Shown here: positions 56,301 to 64,000 of the stretch, piece by piece
Layout of the letters: every line of letters begins with the position of its first letter
Numbering within the stretch: the first letter of the stretch is position 1
Assembly: GCA_025201765.1 (NCBI GenBank)
Contig: MU623411.1
Span: 62,001 to 126,000 of the forward strand
Length of the DNA: 64,000 nt
Reading direction: 5' to 3'
Origin: Daldinia sp. FL1419
Taxonomy: Eukaryota > Ascomycota > Sordariomycetes > Xylariales > Hypoxylaceae
Notes under the pieces: generated by a model
The model's input: the letters and a program-made list of their open reading frames with translations, nothing else
What the model was told of the DNA's origin: nothing
Database searches by the model: none
Made by a program: the position numbers and the translations under genes

Positions 56301-57630
56301 GATATACCTAACCTAGTAAATGAGGCGGCCATAGAGCTCAGATAGTGGGGCAAGGAATAGGGGTCGCTAGAATGCATGGTTAGAGTCCTTTCGTGATCAG
56401 ACAGCTACTATACGAATGATGCTTGTCATAACGATGGATCCATACGATCGAATAGGACGTAAAATACAAAACTCATCGAGCATATATATCAAGGACCATT
56501 TAAAAGTGAAGGCTGATATCGTTAGGAGACTTATACTCGCAAAGTAAATTAAAGCCGTAGAGAAACCGATCGAATCGTTTATGTCCGGCTAAGGTCGATG
56601 TCATGGCATGGCATGGCGGGTTTAATATGAAATGCGCAACCATAGTATTGTCTAGCCCGTCGTTTACCTAGATTTGAAGGGCTTTCTGTTTATTGAGGAA
56701 CAAGACTTTAGGACGGCCAAGTACTTTGGTTCTTATTTGTCGTGAGCTGCCCCTTTCTAAATTTACAGGTATAAAGTGAAACATTAACCATGATTGAATA
56801 TTGCTTGCTATTAAATTTACTTACGGCGCAGCCGTCTGTTTGCACTTTATATAGGTGTAACCAATAGTTTCTGACTCCTGTAGCCTTTTTGAATAGGAAT
56901 TCCAAATCTCTTTATTTTTTCCTTTACCAACTTCGTATGTTAACCAGACATTTGCGTGCGTGTTGACGACTTTTCGTTCAAGGAGGCAAACGAGCGGGCC
57001 ACCGAAGTAAGGGATGCATGGAAATATAAATAAGGCCCTGACAGAGCCTATCGGAATCTGTAAATTATTGGTCCTATTTAATTATCACCTACTTATTATA
57101 AAGAGGAGTTATACGCTAGTTATTTGGAGGAAGGTTGCGCATAACGTTGCAATCGAAGACCGAAAAGAAAAGTACGGAATACAATACATGGGTCTTACAT
57201 CTCGGGAGACGACCAATCGCATATATCGTGGCATGAAACATATATGAACATCGGCCAATCCGTTTCAGGCGACGGTGGACGGCGGAGTATACCGAGACTC
57301 GTTCCAAGCCGAATCCTCGATAGAGTGGCGCAGCTTGCTATATGTGAAAGTGTGGTCCCTAGCATAGGATTGCGGCATGGTGGAAAAGGGTAAGGGTTAT
57401 CCCGTCACTCCTTACGCATCCGGTAAAGTCAGAGGATGTGGAATTTCTTAAACTGTCGGTTTGCTACTTTCTGTTTTGAATAAGAGGATGAAATGAAGAC
57501 GGAGACATTCATTGGTGGTTTTAACGATGGGCGTACTCATATATAAAGGTATCGCTGTCTGAATACAGAAATGGATTTGACCAAATTCGAATAGCATACG
57601 AATAATTTGATACACATCAAGACACCAGTA
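56301..57630. other. Intergenic
   Basis: 1.3 kb without a supported gene; may hold undetected upstream debris of the MFS pseudogene and the promoter of the lipase gene. Confidence 0.6.
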
Positions 57631-58572
57631 ATGCCGTCTCTAAGATCAAGCGTCTTTTTCCTAGCCCAATCTGTCTTGTCGCTGGGCGCAAACGCTCTCC
57701 CGAGCGCATCCCGCGTCAATGACGATGTCCGGGATCTTGGCCGCCGCGGCCTGGGATTTGATACCGATATGCCGGATATCCTAAGATTGAGCGAATTATA
57801 CGGTGCTCCTGAAAACAACTTCGACTGTAAGAGTGACCGGAACCCCGTGGTTATGCTCCACGGTCTCTCGGCCGATCGCGAAGTCGACTTGAACATGCTT
57901 CAATGGGAACTCAACAGGCGTGGTTATTGCACATTCTCAGAGACTTACGGCGCATGGAGTTTAGTCCCGTGGATCGGTGGTCTTAAGCCGATGGCTGATT
58001 CAGGGAAGGATATCGCTAGCTTTATAAAAGAAGTTAGGGATAAGACGGGGGCGGAAAAGGTTGATATTGTTGGTCACTCTGAGGGTGGCGTCCAAGCCAT
58101 TCGCGTACCCATGTTGGAGGATGGTATATCCGATATCGTGGAACATGTGGTCGCATTGGGGCCGGCCATTCACGGCGCGAAGTATTTCGGGTTTACCGAC
58201 CTCTGGTATATCGGCGGGGACATAACCCGAGCCCTCGCCAAGAAGATCGTAGATGCGTTGGGATGCCCGGCCTGCGAAGACATGGCTACCGACGGCGCTG
58301 TATACAACGATTTCAAGAACGCTGCCAAGATTGCCCAGGCCGGAAATAAGGTGACGGTGATCATGTCCAACTCGGACACATTGGTGTCGCCGGACGTCAG
58401 TAGAATCGACGAGGAAGGGGTAAACAATGTCATCGTCCAAGATACTTGTCCCGATGACGAGGTTGGACACGCGGGGCTCATGTGGGATAAGAGTGTTTGG
58501 CGATTGATCTTAAATGCGTTGGAGGAAAATGATGACGAGGTATTCCGGTGTGAGAAGGGGCTTGTTATTTAA
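57631..58572 (+). CDS. Secreted lipase/esterase, class 2 lipase fold
   Basis: Single exon, 313 residues from the ATG at 57631. The N-terminus MPSLRSSVFFLAQSVLSLGA is a signal peptide; a dibasic site (LGRR) at about residue 38 may mark a propeptide. The alpha/beta-hydrolase core has the oxyanion HGLSAD, nucleophile GHSEGG (Ser150), an Asp in SNSDTLVSP (Asp249) and His in DEVGHAGL (His280). The PVVMLHGLSADREVDLNMLQ and WELNRRGYCTFSETYGAW pattern fits fungal and bacterial class 2 lipases (LipA/EstA group). It probably works outside the cell on short or medium esters. Cysteines 66, 100, 212 and 215 could form disulfides. An extra upstream in-frame stretch lacks an ATG. Confidence 0.88.
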   Translation: MPSLRSSVFFLAQSVLSLGANALPSASRVNDDVRDLGRRGLGFDTDMPDILRLSELYGAPENNFDCKSDRNPVVMLHGLSADREVDLNMLQWELNRRGYCTFSETYGAWSLVPWIGGLKPMADSGKDIASFIKEVRDKTGAEKVDIVGHSEGGVQAIRVPMLEDGISDIVEHVVALGPAIHGAKYFGFTDLWYIGGDITRALAKKIVDALGCPACEDMATDGAVYNDFKNAAKIAQAGNKVTVIMSNSDTLVSPDVSRIDEEGVNNVIVQDTCPDDEVGHAGLMWDKSVWRLILNALEENDDEVFRCEKGLVI

Positions 58573-59252
58573 TGCGTAATATAATCTCTATATATACCTA
58601 GGTATGTTGGGTGATTTCGACACGGCAATAGAGCAGACACGGCAGGATGGATTGAAAATGGAAATAGAGTGTCCAGATCGGTCGAATATATATTTATTTG
58701 TAGACCTACTCACACACTGAATATCATTATGAAAGTAAATATATTCTTAAGGAGAATTCTTATCGTCGATACGCACCCAAGGTGTGCGCAGTGATCTTCT
58801 ACACTACTTGCTAGCATATATGTTACATCGGGCAGCCACATGCTTACGCATATGATGTAGTGACCATTCTCTCAGTGCTTGTAGCACGCGATAGGTAGAT
58901 ATATTAGAATAATGACGCCTGACCTCCTAAGACTCAGCAAGAGGGTGCCCTGCCCCCCTTATATATGTGCTCAATATACCCCCTGCATCTCTTTAATATT
59001 TACTTATCCCCTGACACAGTCCATCAATTGGTATCTCTGTTACCTATCAGTTATTCGAGTAATCCATCCAGGCAGCCCGATTCAGTCTAAGCCTGGCTAC
59101 TGTAAGCAATTATATCGATATACTACTCGGGACTTCACTGTAAGCACCTAAGCCGTAAAATTCAATGGTATAATGGATATAGGCTTAATTTGATGATTCT
59201 ATTTTCACCCTCTTAGGGGCTGTGGGACGGCTATATCATAGAAGAAATCAAA
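58573..59252. other. Intergenic, tail-to-tail
   Basis: 680 bp with one TACCTAGGTA palindrome (58595-58604) just past the lipase stop. No gene or RNA supported. Confidence 0.65.
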
Positions 59253-59855
59253 TCATGCACATGGATCTAATCCGTAGGTAACAGCGACAGTCTCTGACAG
59301 CATTCTCCTAATCTTCGTATGTATCGCGTGAGCTTGTCCCCAAAAGCATGTAAATCCCCAAACGATCTCGTTGGCTTGTTGACCTTGCTGAAAATGTATA
59401 AAGTCTGACTCAAAACTAATACGCCAAAGGTCTGTAATAATATGAGCAAGATTGGTAGGCGTCACAATAGCCGGATACCCCCTGATTTTAAGTACGCGAG
59501 AAACATTGGAGATATTAGTAGCCGGGGCAGGAAAATGATGTCTGGCGACGTTAGTGCGCCAGCCACAGACTGTAAAGGGGTTCTGATAGTGTCGATCTAA
59601 GAACTTTTGACAGGCGTTCTTACAAAAGAACTGTAATGTGGCTGCCGCGTTCATATAATCTGCTCTATTGGTATAATAGGGTGGATGAATATACAGCGTG
59701 TGTATACGTCCAATATCACGGACTTCTCTCAGTATATCAGAAGCAACGCATTGTGGTGGCAGCCCCGTAATCCAGAGCCGACAGTTCTCATCTTCAGGAA
59801 TATCCACATCCTCTATGGGAGGCATACGGTTTCTTCTATAATCAATCCGCATCAT
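59253..59855 (-). CDS. RRM-like orphan protein
   Basis: Single exon, 200 residues, starting MMRIDYRR. Residues 24-90 read like an RNA-recognition motif: CRLWITGLPPQCVASDILRE (beta1 and helix 1, RNP2-like LWITGL), then GRIHTLYIHPP and AATLQFFCKNACQKFLDRHY (RNP1-like position with FF). The second half (SRVLKIRGYPAIVTPTNLAH onward) may be a second, weaker RRM-like unit with a Trp-rich end. Proteins of this sort occur as small lineage-specific families in moulds; some are thought to regulate chromatin or development, but I cannot assign one. The frame is intact in an otherwise empty, AT-rich 3.4 kb stretch. No signal peptide. Confidence 0.65.
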   Translation of the reverse strand: MMRIDYRRNRMPPIEDVDIPEDENCRLWITGLPPQCVASDILREVRDIGRIHTLYIHPPYYTNRADYMNAAATLQFFCKNACQKFLDRHYQNPFTVCGWRTNVARHHFPAPATNISNVSRVLKIRGYPAIVTPTNLAHIITDLWRISFESDFIHFQQGQQANEIVWGFTCFWGQAHAIHTKIRRMLSETVAVTYGLDPCA

Positions 59856-61975
59856 ATTAATTAGTCTTCGGTCTCACAGGTGTGCTTGCTTCCTCTGGGT
59901 GCGAACTGTCGTTTAATCTTTTCAGTTAGACGGTGTGATCTGCGTATTGCCCAGAGAGCGTCCTCAGAAACCCGGGTCGTCGTGACTTATTATTATGCTA
60001 ATTTGTTGACTCTACCGCTCCAATAATCAGTACAAGAAGAATCCTCAAATATTATAGTCTCCCGAGATCAGTCTTGATTCTTTCCGGCGTGTACATACTT
60101 ATAAACCGTAGAGAAATTCACTAAGAAAGGGTAGTGGTTATGAATATTAATATTAAATAGGCCAAGATGTAGTGGATGTCGTCAGGGAGGGTCGTGGTCG
60201 TGACGAAAGATACTGATTATGCGAGGTTTTCATCAAGTACCGTTGTAATGAGCTGTATGGATGGATTATTAGTAGGATACAATCATACGTACCTACCTAT
60301 GTAACACATCATGACAAGACACGATATATCAGTCATCAAAACAATTCCCAACAGCTGTGTATCTAAATCTGATATTACCTAGGTGGTTGTGCAACGAGCC
60401 AAGCCCACAACCCCCGACTTCGTAGTATACCTACCTCCTAGGTATATATGAGATGACGCCCCTATCTATCTCTTTACCACACCAGTCGTATACCCTTTAA
60501 CCGCACAAAGATGTTTCTAGAAGGGAAATATAATATGACAACATAGTAAGGTCTAGAAAACATTACAATCCCTCAAAAATAATGGCTAGATATTTTTCAG
60601 CCCTCATTTTGGCAGATAAAAGTGTTACAAGTTATAATCCAGTAGAATTTTCCTACTTCAACGAAGTTTAAACCTCGCGGCTCAATAATACGACATCCAG
60701 AGTAATCCTTCAAGCTAAGGATCGCCCTTTGAAGCTAAAATCATTGCAGGGTGTTCTATAACGTCAATTTTCCCATCGAGGCCAAAATAATGTATTTTAT
60801 CATCTAGAGATCTTAGCTAACTACTTCATCTTATTATATTATAACTTAGGTAAGTCTTAATATGGCTAGGTATATCGGATTTATTTTACCTATTTTGTAA
60901 TACATTGTCTCTCTACCGAACACACCTAATACGGGTTAACCGCAAAACCTCTTGACTGTCATTAATATCTAATTCGATCAGGTAGGAATAACATTACTTC
61001 GCTATCTAATGAAAATTCATAGCCCAATAAACGGTACCCGCTATCCTAAAAACTTGAGGGATTCCTAGGTTATGGCTAAGTGTTTGTTACTGCTGGATAG
61101 TATCATCGTGAGAGAGATAGGACAGGTGTACCATGGTGCAGTGACGCAGCCCAAAGATCTGCACAACCAATTAATAAATATGGAAAGCATTGCGGCAGCA
61201 CGATGGGGTTATTATCAAAGAGGGTAAATGGAAAAACCCCTTGTAGGGTAGGAAGTATGACCGGGGTCTATCAGCTCAGGTCGCAGCACAATCCTTCGCC
61301 AAGAGTACACCCATAACCATGTACGGATGCTTCCTCCATGGATAAAGGAAAGTATGGATTTGACTTCAGTTACTATGGAATCTAACAAGTCCAGATAAAG
61401 GGTATTGCATCATCTATACTGAAGTTAAGATGGCATTACCTACTATGATGTTATGATCCTTGAGAGACGCGGACTACGTGATTCTTATCTAGCCTCATGC
61501 TTTATAGTGGAGTTTACGTGAGGTTCTAGGCAATACGCGCTTGTCTCTTAAGATGAGGGAGAGTCTAGATTGTAAGCCACAAGTGTTTAATATTGTAAGG
61601 CTCTGACCTGCTTCGGTACTTGGAACGGCCTGCAGGAGAAGGTGGATATAACCTGAACTTCCTAGTGGTAAATAGCCAATAACATAGTCAATGCGCTATA
61701 GCTATGCTGCCTGATGTATAAGCTATGCGACGTCCGTCTTCCTTCGTATCCTAACCCCAGTCCGGCCAATCACTCCGTCGACACTTGTACCAGTCATATG
61801 CCTATACATGGCCTCCAATTATGAAGACATACGGAAATATAGGACTTCTATCCCTATAGCTAGTTGATTATAAGTAGGTTCTCCTCCTAATCAGGAGGTT
61901 GCTCTTTAGTAAATAGTTAGATATTACAAATTCTAGATTATTACAACTTGGAAGAGTGTATGATCATCCAACAAT
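59856..61975. other. 2.1 kb AT-rich intergenic region
   Basis: No supported gene. AT content looks higher than around other genes here, and frames are short. Possibly a decayed region; no transposon ends or known protein pieces were recognised. Confidence 0.6.
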
Positions 61976-64000
61976 ATGTCTTCCGATCCAGTGAGTGACT
62001 CCTCTCAATTTAGACAAGTTTAGTTTACCATCGGGTGACAATTAAGTAAAGGGGAAGCTTGGACATTTAAAACTATGCTAATGCGTATTCAGGTTGACTT
62101 GAAGCAAGACTTCCCGGAGACCCAGGAGGTCAAGGAGCAGTCCCAGGTCACCAAGGACGAGCCGCAAGATACGAAGCCGGAGCCTCTTAAGAGCGACGAA
62201 GCACCCAAGGAGATAATGTGTGAGCTTGCACTTCTAGACAAGAAGTATGACAACGATGGCCATAAGGTATACAGCAAGCGTCAGCCAAAGAAGAATAGTG
62301 GCAACCCGGACTGGTGGAAGTTGTACGCTCTTACAGAGACGCGCCATTATCGAGAGAATGGTTCATTCAAATGCACGCGATTGCATGTGAACCCGCAGCC
62401 CTTGAAGCAACTTCTCGAGGATGTCATTGTCGGATTTCCCTACGACCCTGTCGATGCTCAGCAGGAGGTCGAGTTTGACTTACCAGCCTATTGCCTCTTC
62501 TTCTACCGAAAACAGCTAGAAGAGAAAGGAACAGAAAGATTCAAGGACGACGGGAGTTCTCGTAAGAACTTGAAATTGCTCCTGGATTGGATCGACAAGG
62601 TTCACGAAGAGGCGTTTAAGGCTTCCCGGCGCTTCGAGTCCAGTGATCAGAGGCCGATTAGTTACGAACACCTCTGGACTGTATTCAACCCTGGCTGCCT
62701 TCTATACACCCGCATTCAGGGCCAGCCGCGCGCGCTCAAATTCCGCGGCTTCTGGTATGAGGCCGACAACGAGCCTTGCTTGGCCATCCGAGTAAGATAC
62801 GTCGACTACGACGGCGAGAAATTCGGCACGCGCTCGGAAACGTTCCGCATCCCCCAGTACTCAGGTGTCATGCGTTGCGAAGACCTCAACATAATGCCCC
62901 TAGACTTCCACTCCTCTTCTGCCGAACTCCGTGCGCGCCTGTTGGAGCGAGGCCGCCAGTTCCAGAAGCTGGCTGGCCAGCACTTCATGCAGTACAGCGG
63001 AGTGGCAATCAAGTACGACTCCGTAAAATACGACCGATACAATCTCTCCGGTCGTGTCGTGGTCGACTGCAAGAATTATCGACACTTCGAACCGAGCGAT
63101 GACTTCGAGTTAGAGGACCTACCCCGGACGGAGGCGGCGAAGCGCCAACGCACCCTACGTAAATATAACGGGGGCCTTGACGGCATAGAGGGGGATATCC
63201 TAGATGAGCTTCTCGAGGAGGATCTGATCATGACCAACGCGACCGTGCGCGGTTTCGCGTTCTCAGCCAAGAAATTCCTAGAATTCTTCGTAGAGAACCT
63301 TTCCCCGATCAAATGGGATGAATCCTACTTTGATCAACTCGTACTAAACCCGACTACGAAGAGGACGGTTCAAGCCATGGTGTCCATGCATACGCGACGA
63401 GGTCAAACTAGCGCGGGGGTCGACGATATTGTTGAGGGTAAGGGAAAGGGACTCGTATTAGTTCTCCACGGACCCCCGGGAGTTGGAAAGACTTTAACAG
63501 CCGAATGCGTGGCGGAATCAGTGCACCGACCACTGTACATGGTATCTGCTGGTGACTTAGGGACTGACAGCTATGCGCTCGAGACGACGCTGGGACGCAT
63601 TATGGACATTGCGACAACGTGGGGAGCAGTCTTATTGATCGACGAAGCCGATATTTTCTTAGAGCGCCGAAGCTTGCACGACTTGAAGCGCAATGCGATG
63701 GTCACCATCTTTTTACGAGTCCTCGAGTGTACGCTGCCTTTTGTTACTTACCTCCCTATCATAACCCCTGAAATCCGAATTACACCCTTTTATTGTAACG
63801 TAAGAACGCTGACATGATTCGTTTAGATTACCGTGGAATTCTCTTCCTCACGACCAACCGTGTTGCCACCTTCGACGACGCCTTCACAAGCCGTATCCAC
63901 GTACCCCTCCGATACACCAACTTGAGCGAAGCTTCTCGCCTAACTATCTGGCGCAACTTCTGCAGCCGCGTCCCGGGCGGTGTGGATATCAGCGAAAAGG
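61976..64000 (+). CDS. AAA ATPase with long fungal N-terminal domain (3' end outside window)
   Basis: Exons 61976-61990 (MSSDP), 62093-63728 and 63827 to beyond 64000. The first two join in phase 0; the donor at 63729 (GTACGC) and acceptor at 63826 give VLEYYRGILFLTTNR, the standard sensor-1 text. The N-terminal ~350 residues include WWKLYALTETRHYREN, FNPGCLLYTRIQGQPRALKF and CKNYRHFEPSDD, a region often found in filamentous fungi in front of such ATPases (DUF7025-like). The AAA core has LVLHGPPGVGKTLTAECVAE (Walker A 465-472) and AVLLIDEADIFLERR (Walker B 518-527). The sensor, FTSRIHVPLRYTNL and arginine-finger side continue at the edge. A longer false start at 62075 exists inside the first intron. 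The function of this group is not established. Confidence 0.9.

Noticed and set aside
58000..58470. 156-codon frame antisense to the lipase
   Set aside because: Shadow of a well-supported gene with all catalytic residues on the other strand.
1..64000. CRISPR array, operons or bacterial-type signals
   Set aside because: Introns, promoter style and gene content are fungal; no spaced repeats of array type were seen.

Overview
This is a 64 kb stretch of nuclear DNA from a filamentous ascomycete, probably a Sordariomycete-type mould. The evidence is short introns (about 50-110 nt) with GT..AG ends and CTAAC/CTAAT-like branch points, CT-rich and A-rich leaders before start codons, wide intergenic spaces, and a gene set typical of Pezizomycotina: a GPI-anchored GH76 mannosidase, VAC8, SNF4, a CipC-like protein, a DCR2-type phosphatase and a fungal AAA ATPase. 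Genus cannot be told by eye. The window is gene-sparse: about 21 convincing protein genes and one clear pseudogene, with several 2-4 kb gaps. No tRNA, rRNA, CRISPR array or intact transposon could be supported. || Layout. 0-6.3 kb: 3' part of a GH76 cell-wall mannosidase; mitochondrial IF-3 and the inner-membrane peptidase IMP1, divergent; VAC8 (7 exons). 6.3-10.3 kb: empty 4 kb intergenic region. 10.3-16.7 kb: SNF4 (AMPK gamma) and a large RhoGAP protein. 18-24.4 kb: DCR2-type phosphatase, an orphan acidic protein, a nitroreductase. 27-40.3 kb, the most interesting part: a flavodoxin-less CPR-type reductase with a CCGGGCC motif, an FAD monooxygenase, and a 1673-residue protein. That protein joins an indoleamine-2,3-dioxygenase-like heme domain, a CPR-type FAD/NADPH reductase domain, a cytochrome b5 domain and an unknown C-terminal region. 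42-54.7 kb: a translation and RNA neighbourhood: TRM61, cysteinyl-tRNA synthetase (probably dual-targeted), a CipC-like small protein, SmD3, tryptophanyl-tRNA synthetase and a nitrilase. 55-64 kb: a decayed MFS transporter, a secreted lipase, an RRM-like orphan, and the 5' part of an AAA ATPase that runs off the window. || How the genes work together. Most are single housekeeping genes. Three divergent pairs share promoter regions and related jobs: IF-3/IMP1 (mitochondrion), TRM61/CysRS (tRNA) and SmD3/TrpRS (RNA and translation). The 27-40 kb block is a redox block. The fusion protein appears to carry its own electron chain (NADPH to FAD to b5 to heme), the same kind of partners reported to reduce mammalian IDO. 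Its substrate and pathway are unknown. Gene models were built by hand: exon joins were checked for reading phase and splice signals, but not against transcripts or databases.
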